DNA from: Dictyocoela muelleri
Taxonomy: Eukaryota > Microsporidia
NCBI GenBank assembly: GCA_016256075.1
Contig: SDVU01000322.1
Span: 1-15,176 of the forward strand
DNA: 15,176 bases
Direction: 5' to 3'
The notes under the pieces are model-generated. The model saw nothing but the letters and a program-made list of their open reading frames with translations. It made no database searches and was not told the origin of the DNA. Every line of letters begins with the position of its first letter. Within the stretch, counting starts at the first letter, position 1. Below are positions 1 to 7,639 of the stretch, piece by piece. The translations under genes and the position numbers were made by a program.

Positions 1-319
1 CGATCGATCATCGCGAACATTACTTCCAATAATTGAAAGAGTTGTTAGGCAAGGATCTATTATTCACACAGACGAATAGCCATTTTATTCAAATTTTTCT
101 TGTCTTAACAATTATTCACACAACATAGTAACTCATAAATACCATTTCATAAATCCAGAAACATTTGTTCATACTCAACATGATGAGAGTTTCAATAATA
201 AAATTTAATATGAAATTAAAAGAAGAAAAGGATAAAAAAAAGAAAAATTGGAAGATTTTATAAATTATTTTTTTTGGATTATTTTAAGAAAGAATCACTT
301 GAAAAAATATTCTTTTTAA
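1..319 (+). pseudogene. Merlin transposase, C-terminal part (cut by window edge)
   Basis: This is the C-terminal half of a Merlin (ISXO2/IS1016-like) DDE transposase, which would cut and paste its own element in the nucleus. Translating from base 2 gives DRSSRTLLPIIERVVRQGS, then IIHTDE with the second catalytic Asp at 71-73. About 37 residues later comes FVHTQHDESFN, with the catalytic Glu at 185-187. The basic C-terminus (KLEDFINYFFWI) ends at a natural-looking stop at 317-319. The whole stretch stays in one frame, but three in-frame stops (77-79, 206-208, 233-235) break it. The first replaces the Trp that usually follows the second Asp by two residues, a TGG to TAG change. The first Asp and the zinc ribbon lie outside the window. 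The motif order is diagnostic for the family, and the copy is decayed but not very old. Confidence 0.82.
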
Positions 320-420
320 AAAAAAAGTATAAATTATATAATAATAATTTTATTTTTTAAATTTAATGTTTTTTCAACATTACGTATATTTTATTTTTAA
401 TATTATTAATTATATTTTAA

Positions 421-470
421 CAGGGGGTTTTAGTCACCTGATACCATTACGGGGGTTATAGTCACTTGAT
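421..470. repeat. Two imperfect direct repeats of a GGGGGTT-TAGTCAC unit
   Basis: The unit CAGGGGGTTTTAGTCACCTG (421-440) recurs as CGGGGGTTATAGTCACTTG (450-468), a 29-bp period in otherwise A+T-only DNA. It lies about 100 bases beyond the Merlin stop at 319. It could be a subterminal repeat of a transposon end, but no matching inverted partner was found. Confidence 0.5.
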
Positions 471-542
471 CCTAAATTTTTTCAAAAAAATAAAGCCGTA
501 ATTAAAAAATGCATAAAAAGGTAATTGGGGGGGGGTCTATAA

Positions 543-641
543 ACATACAATATTCTCTTCCGGGTAACTATATTTTTTTTAAAAAACTGTTATTGACCGG
601 AAACCGTTATTTATGTACCTTTATTTAGAGTTTACACTGTA
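543..641. repeat. Dispersed repeat, possible pogo-like terminus (copy 1)
   Basis: This block is a diverged copy of 2575-2670 in the same orientation. Both run from ACATACAA-ATTC through a T/A tract and a GTTATTGAC-GGAAACCGTTATT block to GAGTTTACACTGTA. On the reverse strand the end reads TA-CAGTGTAAACTC followed by an AATAACGG block. That resembles pogo/Tigger termini, which begin CAGT next to a TA target. A run of nine G lies just upstream (527-535). No transposase can be tied to this end. Confidence 0.5.
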
Positions 642-1315
642 CTTATATTTACAAAATGTAAAATTAAAGTTATCAATAAAAATTTTCATGTTTAAAATTA
701 AATTAATTATTTAAATAAATGTGATAAAAAAGTTAGGTGTTGTGGACGAATGTAGTTAGAAATTAGTTTAACTATTATGCTAACAGTCAAACCCTGATGC
801 AAGCAAAAATTTAATAAAATATAAACACTAATAAACATCAATATATAATAAAATCATATATAAACAAAATCAAAAAAAGTAAAAAAAATAAAAAGTTCTC
901 GCAGTGTGTAAGGTTCTGCGCTGCGCGTGGAACATAATAAACACTTTGTGACATTTATGGTATTTTACTAAGAATGGTGATGTTATAATTAGAGCAGATA
1001 ATAAAGACTTAATTTCAAGAAAAGATCTGTCATCTAGGGCACGAAGATACGAACGACAATCAGAAGAATAAAACTAAGAATTTGAATTTCTTCCTAAAAA
1101 AAAATTCTAATGCGGACTTACTTTCAATGCATGTTTTATAAATTGTAAAAAGGTTTAATTAATATAGGATAACTTTAAAAAATACCGATACATGCTCTGA
1201 AAAAAACTAGTTATGAAACCAAAAAATTCATTGTTTAATCCTAATACGTATATGTTAGAACAAAATAGATATTTAACAAGCTACATGATCCTTCATACAT
1301 CTCGATATAAGTAAT
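642..1315. other. A+T-rich stretch with no assignable gene
   Basis: Nothing can be assigned here. A 39-codon open stretch reads NGDVIIRADNKDLISRKDL (about 974-1030) and continues to a stop near 1070. It has a protein-like composition but matches no family I recognise. A G+C-richer patch at 898-935 can pair GTTC/GGAAC and GCAG/CTGC. Confidence 0.4.
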
Positions 1316-1516
1316 GTGGTAAAAACAATTGATCGATATTTATATTTCAAAAAAAATACTCAAAGAATATCTCAGATAATTTATGAATGCTTAATAAGCC
1401 AAAATAAAAAGATTATGAAAGATATACAAAAACCTTTGGTGACCAAATATACAGTTATAAATCATTTTAGTTTGTATCAGCAGGCATTCTCTGACCTTAA
1501 AAACCAAACATTTTGA
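1316..1516 (+). other. Short unassigned ORF (66 codons), possible transposase fragment
   Basis: The frame encodes a basic peptide starting MVKTIDRYLYFKKN and containing QKPLVTKYTVINHF near its C-terminus. The KPLV...HF spacing faintly recalls the N-terminal region of hAT transposases that carry a BED-like finger, but the expected Cys-x2-Cys pair is absent. The start lies in A+T-rich DNA with no recognisable promoter, and the frame ends at TGA. It may be chance: a 66-codon frame is less common by chance in A+T-rich DNA, where stop codons are frequent, but it is not decisive. I do not assign a function. Confidence 0.22.
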
Positions 1517-2096
1517 CTTTCATAAAAGTCACAGATATTTTTAAATTTTGACGGTCACGACTATTTTTTCAAATTTAATATGCCTTTCATCTTGTTTAAT
1601 ATTAATTCATCACCAATAATTAGAAAATTTGAAAAATTTGAAAAATTATGCCGTTTTTGCAGGTAAAGACTATATTTTAAGGATTTGCCTTATATAAATA
1701 CTTTTAATATTAATTAGGTGTTTCTTAAAATGTAAACTTTTATTGAAATCAGAACGTTCTTTTAAAAATAATCCCATTTATTTAAAATTTATTTATCTTT
1801 TATATTTTTAATCGCTATTTGTTTAGCATTTATCAATAATAAACTTATTACAATTGGTACATTATGTTTCACATTTGAACATGTAGTGTTTGTTTTAAAA
1901 CCTAATACTTAACAAAACACTACATTCTCCCCGCATAAAACGCAGGTATTTTGTTTTTTATATTAACTTATTGTTTTAAATGGTATTTTTCAAGTAATAC
2001 TCTCATTCCTCGGATATTCATTATCATGAATAATCCTTTCCAAATAAGATTCTGTTTTACCACTGTTCTGTTTATCTCATAAACATAATCATTTTC
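1517..2096. other. A+T-rich stretch, no assignable gene; one hairpin
   Basis: An imperfect hairpin pairs ATGTAGTGTTT (from about 1881) with AAACACTACAT (ending about 1925). On the reverse strand an open run of 42 codons ends about 1970 and begins at the palindrome boundary (ENDYVYEINRTVV...), but it matches no family I recognise. The stretch ends where the 2097-2390 palindrome begins. Confidence 0.4.
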
Positions 2097-2390
2097 GGTA
2101 CTACTCCGGCCAACACCCTCAAAAATTTACATTGGAAAAATTATAAAATATATACATATAGTAGTATTTTTTAGAGATAAATTCGTAAATGTTAGTATTT
2201 TTTGTTATTGTTTCATATTACTTAATTTAGATTGATTTCGCTTCGCGAAAACAATCTAAATTAAGTAATATGCAACGATTACAGATAAATACTAACATTT
2301 ACGAATTTATCTCTAAAAAATACTACTATATGTATATATTTTATAATTTTTCCAATATAAATTTTTGAGGGTGTTGGCCGGAGTAGTACC
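2097..2390. repeat. 294-bp near-perfect palindrome (foldback), Merlin-like ends
   Basis: The left end GGTACTACTCCGGCCAACAC is exactly complementary to the right end GTGTTGGCCGGAGTAGTACC. The arms pair almost throughout around a centre near 2243, with mismatches near 2195-2215 and 2272-2285. The first eight bases (GGTACTAC) and the length (294 bp) match the left palindromic terminal repeat of the Merlin element at 11518-11811, although the internal sequence differs. It may therefore be a solo or left terminal repeat of a related Merlin element, perhaps the fossil at 2940-3620. No convincing 8-bp flanking duplication is seen (TCATTTTC against AATTTATC). Confidence 0.8.
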
Positions 2391-2510
2391 AATTTATCAT
2401 CAGTAAATTCAACATAAATAAGTTCACAATAATCGTCTATTAAATCGGTCTTATCTTTTTTTTAACTGTAAGACGTTTGCGAGTTTTTTTTAATTTCTCT
2501 AACAATAATA

Positions 2511-2670
2511 GAATATTTTTTTTAAAAAAAACTGTTATTGAAAATCTTATGAAACCGCTATTTGGAATCCAGTAACATACAAAATTCCCTTCGGGGTAAG
2601 TATTTTTTTAAAAACGTTATTGACTGGAAACCGTTATTGAGAGGTACCGTTATTGGGAGTTTACACTGTA
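2511..2670. repeat. Dispersed repeat, possible pogo-like terminus (copy 2)
   Basis: 2575-2670 matches 543-641 in the same orientation. It contains GGAAACCGTTATTGAG then GGTACCGTTATTGGGAG, an internal iteration of ACCGTTATTG, and ends TTTACACTGTA. The preceding 2511-2570 is a partial second copy of the middle of the same unit. Read on the reverse strand this is TA-CAGTGTAAACTCCCAATAACGG, the form expected of a pogo/Tigger terminus. Confidence 0.5.
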
Positions 2671-2939
2671 TTAAATTATTAATGATTTTATTAAAAATAT
2701 TTTTTGGTCTTCTCGTGTAAGTGTAACATTTTTTAGCAGTGCGAAAATTAACCCTAATGTCTTTCCTCGGTTATAAGACAATGTACTAAAATCAAATATG
2801 AGACACTGAGAGCTTGTATACTTTTCGGATCAAACCAAAGGTATGACCTTTGATAATAAAAAATACAAAAATAAAAAAATACGAAAAATTCAAATGAAAA
2901 AAATTATTTTAAAATCATTTTAAAATTATTTTTAATATT
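2671..2939. other. A+T-rich spacer with a short perfect palindrome
   Basis: This stretch has no coding signal. CAAAGGT-ATG-ACCTTTG (about 2836-2852) is a perfect short inverted repeat. It could be a binding site or chance. Confidence 0.35.
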
Positions 2940-3620
2940 TCATAAATTCACATGCTGTAATTCCCTATAGAAAACTACGTTTAAAATATATTTATCAATC
3001 CATAAGTCAATGTTAATTATCCTCACGCCACATATGTGATTTTAAATCAGACAAAAGGATTCTATATTATTTGTATGTTCACCAGATTCGTTTTTTAAAC
3101 CATTTTTAATATTTCTGATTATATTTTCCAACGATAATTCATCTGAAACGAGGGTATCTGTGTATCAATCCGTCACGAATGTTTAAATGGTTCAATATTT
3201 TGTTTTAAAACATCTACTAATGTGACTATATGCCTGTTTTAACTCTTTTTAAAAAAAATTTTGTTTATAATTAACGTAAATTCCGTCAACAATTCATATG
3301 GTTCTGGGATTTTACTCATCGGCATCTGTTGGACATTTTTTATTTCCCGTCGTGACAAAAATGTTTAATGAGCCTGCAATGGGTATTGAGGCCTCCCAAA
3401 ACAATTGGTATTCAATCGAAATAAATTTTAAAGGTCTCTCTAAGTTTTTCCTATATTCGATGTATAGTATTAATAGGCAGATTATATCAGAAATTTAATT
3501 TTTCATAAGATTCATTTTACATAAATAAGTAAAATACATGAATTAAATTTGTAAATGGAAGAAAAGATCGGTATATTGGTTTCTCTATGTCGGCAATTTG
3601 TACATTTATCTAAATAAGGC
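2940..3620 (-). pseudogene. Merlin transposase fossil, heavily decayed (copy 1)
   Basis: Read on the minus strand from about 3620, the second half of a zinc ribbon appears as KCTNCRHRETNI (Cys codons within 3591-3606), followed by a hydrophobic helix (SCILLIYV). A possible first DDE motif (DADE) lies near 3325. The clearest part is GEHTNNIESF with the catalytic Glu at 3060-3062, then SDLKSHMWRED in another frame and DLWIDKYILNVVFYREL, ending at a stop at 2940-2942. Several frameshifts and stops are present. The N-terminal Cys pair is missing, and that end is replaced by a tandem repeat at 3633-3663. The family is inferred from motif order, and the middle of the protein is uncertain. The 66-codon plus-strand frame at 3298-3498 is a shadow of this gene. 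Confidence 0.58.
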
Positions 3621-3627
3621 AATATAA

Positions 3628-3664
3628 AAAATAAGCCTATATAAAAAAAGCCTATATAAAAAAC
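3628..3664. repeat. Short tandem repeat, unit about 15 bp
   Basis: The unit AGCCTATATAAAAAA occurs twice in a row, with a weaker third copy just before it (AGGCAATATAAAAAAT). It sits between two Merlin fossils, at the truncated N-terminal end of the 2940-3620 copy. Confidence 0.6.
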
Positions 3665-3739
3665 AAACGGTTAAGAAAAATAAAACGGTACAAAAAAAAT
3701 AAGTTTAGAAGCTAAACTAGATTGATAATTGTTTATTTC

Positions 3740-4640
3740 AAAATTTGATGTGGGAAGTCTCTTTTTTAGAAGTAGTATAAAATTGTTAAAACAGTCTTTT
3801 TTTGTAATTTCGCTTATAAACGAGTATGCTTATTGATAACCTTCAAGAAGATCACTATATTTACCATTTTTTCTTTTACTTTCTTTCACTTTCTTTTACA
3901 ATCTCCCCAAAAATTTTCAATTGTTTGGGTATGTATTTATGATTTATCAATATTAAAAATTAATGATATTGGTTACAGTTAAAGGCTAAAAATCTTCATC
4001 TTATGACAGTCTATTATATGCGGTTAACATTCTGTAACTATAATAGTATTTGTAACTATAATAGTATTTGGTAATATATTTTGTAAAATAAATGGTATTA
4101 TTTATAACTAATTCTATCAGTTAATAATAAAAGGGGCAAAGTTTGCTATCTCTATTAACCAAAACCAAAACCAATTGTTGAGGTCTGATTATTCCGCGTT
4201 CATATTTTCTTTTAAAAAGAGAGGTTCATATATTTCTATTTTTTATCTCAATTAGATTCTAACTCCCCTAATACTCTCAGTTCTCCATCAATTTCTCCTG
4301 CTTTATCTTTCTTATTATAGCAAACTATTCAAAAACAATATTCTTTGATTTATCTAAATCATATACTTATCATTCTGTAACCTATTTCTACTGAATTTTT
4401 AAATACTTTAAAAAGTTTAATAATTGGAGTTTTAATAAACTCAAATATTGACTTGTATCTACAGGTTTTCTCTTTTCTCCATATTTACAAAACCAGACAT
4501 AAGCATCTACAACTCTTGTTTTTTTAAAATACATCACCCAGTCACATATACACTTACATTTGTTGTGTATAACCCAACTCTTATAAATAACACAACTGTT
4601 CTATAAACTTCTTCGAACAAAAGCTATATAAAAAATCATC
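3740..4640 (-). pseudogene. Merlin transposase fossil, near full length (copy 2)
   Basis: On the minus strand the order of a whole Merlin transposase can be read. A zinc ribbon (KCKCICDWVMYFKK, then VVDAYVWFCKYGEKRK) lies at about 4560-4455. Then come a helix (FEFIKTPIIKLFKVFKNS), the remains of the first Asp region near 4250, and KRKYERGIIRPQQL with VNRDSKLC near 4220-4140. NTIIVT precedes the second acidic position, where GAA (Glu) stands in place of Asp, and LTVTNIINF follows. The last motif is IHTQTIENFWGDCKRK, with the catalytic Glu and basic C-terminus at about 3942-3890. The length, near 300 codons, is normal for the family. It has several frame changes and stops. The copy lies just upstream of 2940-3620 on the same strand but differs from it in sequence, so the two are different lineages or very old. 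Confidence 0.75.
4033..4068. repeat. 18-bp tandem duplication inside the Merlin copy 2 coding region
   Basis: TGTAACTATAATAGTATT occurs twice head to tail. On the minus strand each copy encodes NTIIVT, the beta-strand just before the second acidic catalytic position, so the duplication is exactly six codons and in frame. A single-copy NTIIVT is expected in the family. Confidence 0.8.
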
Positions 4641-5095
4641 TTCATACTTTGTTGAAAATATAACCGAATCTTTTTTTACAGCCTTTGTTAAAGTATTCTG
4701 TTTTTTTGTCGATTCATAAGGGGGTATTTTATAAAATTCTATATCGGTTTTTGATATCGGCCTTTATAATTGATTATTTTAGTTTATTTTCGGAAATTTA
4801 AAGTTTTACAGCTATATCCTAAATAAAATTTCCCGTCGTGTTTATAAATTTAAAATTAGGTAATACCACCACATTTGATACAACTTCGCGGCAATTTAAC
4901 AATTTAATAACCGAGTAGAAATTCTTAACATTCATTAAAAATGTAAATATTTTCAGTAATACTCAAAATCATATGAGTAAAATTATTTTCTTTAAATTAT
5001 TTTGTTTTTGTTACTTTTCCGGACGCTTCATAAATTCTAAGAAAAAATAACAAGCCCTAGAAAATGAACTTATTTTTTAGATTAACAGTCAGTTT
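4641..5095. other. A+T-rich stretch with no assignable gene
   Basis: This stretch probably includes the upstream flank of the minus-strand Merlin fossil that starts near 4640. A small direct repeat of the form TATATCGGTTTTTGATATCGG lies near 4740-4761. No coding stretch or terminal repeat could be assigned. GGTAATACCACCAC at 4859 resembles a Merlin terminus but faces the wrong way for the neighbouring copy. Confidence 0.4.
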
Positions 5096-5119
5096 CTTTT
5101 ATTCGAGGAAAAAAGAATT

Positions 5120-5580
5120 CCAGATAGCTCAGTTTTTAACACTCTTGAATGTAAAATTTAAGTATCGTGGTTCGAATCCCGCAGATGTCACTCTTTTATA
5201 AATAATGAAGGAATGACATTAAGTGGTCAAAAACTATAGAAATATAGTTTAATATACAGTTGTTCCAGTGTGGTATAGCTGATTAAGACTTGTTCTAATA
5301 TGAAAATGAAGCAGAAGGGACTCTCCTAGGTGTCTGGATGAGTACGGTGACGCATCTCGATAAAAAGTATTGATAAATAAAATATCATGAAAAAGGCCTC
5401 TAATTACCTGTATCCTGCTGAGTCCTTGATAAAACGAAAATCGCGTATACAGATGGGCTTCTGGTTAGCTTAGGAAGTGACGTATTATTAGAACGCCAGG
5501 AACCAAAGGTCATAAGACTATGGTTGGAGACAACTCTCCGGGTTGGCAGCTATGGATGTTGTCAGCATGTAATATAATAT
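5120..5580 (+). mobile_element. tRNA-derived SINE, copy A
   Basis: This is a non-coding retroposon that relies on a LINE for copying. The head is tRNA-like, with a box A (TAGCTCAGTTT, 5125-5135) and a perfect box B (GGTTCGAATCC, 5169-5179), the two parts of an internal RNA polymerase III promoter. The body of about 390 bp is shared with 6518-6966 along its whole length, including GCAGAAGGGACTCTC, GACGCATCTCGATAAAAAGT and GGATGTTGTCAGCATGTAAT. The flanks AAAAAAGAATT (5109-5119) and AAAAAATGAATT (5582-5593) look like a target duplication with one indel. The tail is an A+T-rich AATATA stretch. It lies just before the pogo reading frame. The family name is unknown to me. Confidence 0.78.
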
Positions 5581-5635
5581 AAAAAAATGAATTTAAGCAT
5601 TTTGAACTCTTTATGTTAGAAACAATATCTTAAGA

Positions 5636-6420
5636 AAGAATAAAAAGTTATACACTAAATTTCAAGTTGTGTGTTCTTCGGGATAATAAGAATTGAAGAT
5701 GGAAACACCAAGAAAAAGTTGAAAATTTGTCTAAAATATAATATATCTTTTCATATGCTTTCTGATTGGATTAGAAAATAAAAAATTTATTTATTTTAAA
5801 TGTTCTAATAACTCTGTATTACCAAATATAATAATTTTTAACGAGAATTTTATACCTTATCCGGAGTTAGATATAATGCTCATAGAGTAGGCGCACTATA
5901 TGATAGTAAGAGATTTGCTATAAAAAAAAATATCTCGGGAATTGGCTCTATTTATTACTAAAACGTTATCATTCACTGGATTTGCTTGTTCTGAAATATT
6001 TATAGAAAACTTTAAGAGAATACACAGTTTGCTATATCGAGCTCATACCACCTGGAGTCTTTTAATATTGAGTGCAAATATTGTAGCAATATATTCCATC
6101 AATCATACAAGTAATATTATCAAGTAATATGACATCAAAAATAAAAACATAATTAACTTCGATCAAGTCCCACGATATTTTGAACAAAAAAAATAATATA
6201 AGAATTTAAATAAAGGGTTCCAAAAACGTGAAAATCACAAAAGCCAATACTTTACACTCTATATTCGCCAAAATGCTTATAATTTCTGTAGACGATAAGT
6301 TTATCAGAGTCATTGTTTTTTTTTCTCATTTTAAAAAAAATTACAAAAGATATAAATATACTGTATTAGTGGATATAAATCAGACAAAATTGTGGTGTGA
6401 AGTAACTTGTTAATTTTTTA
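5636..6420 (+). pseudogene. pogo/Tigger-like transposase fossil
   Basis: The N-terminal part is a helix-turn-helix DNA-binding region: YTLNFKLCVLR, then RIEDGNTKKK and CLKYNISFHMLSDWIRK (5728-5778), the typical 'xKYxxSxxTxSxW' form of pogo and CENP-B-type proteins. A second HTH_Tnp_Tc5-like region follows (IPYPELDIML, ISRELALFITKTL, GFACSEIFIENFKRIH, about 5855-6035). NFDQVPRYFE then carries the first catalytic Asp of the DDE_1 domain (6161-6163), and a downstream strand region ends in INQTKLWCEVTC (about 6378-6411). The frame at 5942-6127 and the one at 6228-6413 are parts of this gene in different frames. Stops and frame changes break it, and the second Asp and the rest of the DDE domain were not found. 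SINE copies flank it on both sides. A possible 5' terminus, CAGTCAGTTTCTTTTATTCG, lies at 5096. Confidence 0.72.
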
Positions 6421-6503
6421 TTCGAAAACATATTCTTTCTAGGGCTTATTGATCATTCGAAAAACGCAAGGCGGTCAGAAAAAAGGGGAATACAATTTTT
6501 ATA

Positions 6504-6517
6504 AGAAAATATCCTTA
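6504..6517 (+). repeat. SINE copy B target-site duplication, left
   Basis: AGAAAATATCCTTA is identical to 6967-6980, and the bases just outside differ, so the repeat is exactly 14 bp. Confidence 0.9.
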
Positions 6518-6966
6518 GCCAGATAGCTCAGGGTTAACACCATTAATTGAAAAAATTAAATATCGTGATTCGAATCCCGCTGACGCCACTCTCTAATAAA
6601 TAATGAGGGGATGATATTTAGCGGTCATAACTATATAACTACAGTATATATACAGTTTTCACAGTGTGGTATAGCTTATTAAGACTTGGTATAATATGAC
6701 AATTAAGCAGAAGGGACTCTCTTAGGTGTGGAGAGAGTGTGGCGACGCATCTCGATAAAAAGTAGTAAAAAATGAAAATTCAAGAAAATCCACCAATTAC
6801 ATGTATCCTGCTAGGTCTTTTAGAACGAAGATCTCGTATACAGCTGGGCTTCTAGGTAGCCTAGGAAGTGGCGTATTATTAGAAAACCAAGAACCAAGGT
6901 CATGGATCACGGTAGGAGACAAATCTCCGGGTAGGCAGCTATGGATGTTGTCAACATGTAATATAC
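6518..6966 (+). mobile_element. tRNA-derived SINE, copy B
   Basis: This is the second copy of the same SINE. It has a tRNA-like head with box A (TAGCTCAGGGT, 6524-6534) and box B (GATTCGAATCC, 6567-6577), and the body matches 5120-5580, by eye about four bases in five. It is bounded by a perfect 14-bp direct repeat, AGAAAATATCCTTA, at 6504-6517 and 6967-6980. That is the mark of LINE-type target-primed insertion and fixes both ends. The A-rich start of the target repeat fits an L1-like endonuclease preference, but that is inference. Two ORFs of 60-81 codons overlapping the body on both strands are shadows. Confidence 0.88.
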
Positions 6967-6980
6967 AGAAAATATCCTTA
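6967..6980 (+). repeat. SINE copy B target-site duplication, right
   Basis: AGAAAATATCCTTA is identical to 6504-6517 and directly follows the 3' end of the SINE. Confidence 0.9.
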
Positions 6981-7635
6981 TGACTAATATACGAAAAAAT
7001 GATTAATTTTAAAGTGTAATACCAAAAAAAAGAAAAAAACATAATCTTTTACAATAATTAATGTTTCAAACGCTTCTTATTTCAGGCTTGAGGGTTTCCA
7101 CATGAAAAAAATTAATTTTTAAAAATATTTATGTTTGAACTATTTACTTTCTTTAAGATTTTTATTTTTATGGGTGGTGGATAAATTTTTTTAAATATTT
7201 AATAATGGAGGAGAATGATAATAATAGAATATAATGATAATAATGGGGGTGGGGTAAATGATAATAATGGAGATAAATTTGAAATTATGAAAAATAAAGT
7301 AAAATTATTTAAAAGTGCAAATATAAAAACATAGTATCAATTGTAAAAATATGAAAATATATATAATAAATTCGATTTTTTTTAATAGAAACATCAATTT
7401 ATAATTTTTTTAAATGTATATGTATTTTAAGATTTCGAATGTATTTTAAAAATTTCGAGAATTTTATTTAAATTTTCATAATTTTAAATGTATTTTGAAG
7501 TTTAAATTTGAAATATAAATTTTAAATGTATTTTGAAATTTAAATTTGAAATATAAATTTTTAAATTTTTAATTTTAATCGACTCCCAAGCCTGAGAACT
7601 CCTCAAGCCTGTGACAATTAATATAATAATTTTAA
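6981..7635. other. A+T-rich stretch with simple repeats, no gene
   Basis: Imperfect (ATAATAATGG/ATAATGATAATAATGG) repeats occupy about 7200-7272. TTCAGGCTTGAGGG (about 7080-7093) is an inverted match to CCCAAGCCTGAGAA (about 7586-7599), and a second CAAGCCTG follows at about 7604-7611. This could be a short terminal repeat of a small element of about 520 bp. TTTAAATGTATTTTGAA-type runs fill 7420-7560. Confidence 0.4.
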
Positions 7636-7639
7636 AGAA

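Noticed and set aside
1918-2096. Reverse-strand CVLCGENVVFC as a piggyBac C-terminal cysteine-rich domain
   Set aside because: Only two or three cysteines fit and there is no catalytic domain nearby, so it is too weak to call.
3298-3498. 66-codon plus-strand ORF (MVLGFYSSAS...)
   Set aside because: It lies antisense to a minus-strand Merlin fossil and has no family resemblance of its own.
4859-4872. GGTAATACCACCAC as the terminus of the minus-strand Merlin copies
   Set aside because: It resembles GGTACTACCAC but faces away from the Merlin fossils to its left, and GGTAATACC is partly self-complementary, so chance is likely.
5120-5190. A functional tRNA gene
   Set aside because: The box A and B sequences are good, but the T stem and acceptor stem do not pair well, and the sequence is repeated at 6518 with a long shared body. 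It is a SINE head.
6797-7042. ORFs of 60-81 codons on both strands over the second SINE
   Set aside because: They fall inside the SINE body, which is shared with 5120-5580 at nucleotide level where the frames are not kept. They are shadows of a non-coding repeat.
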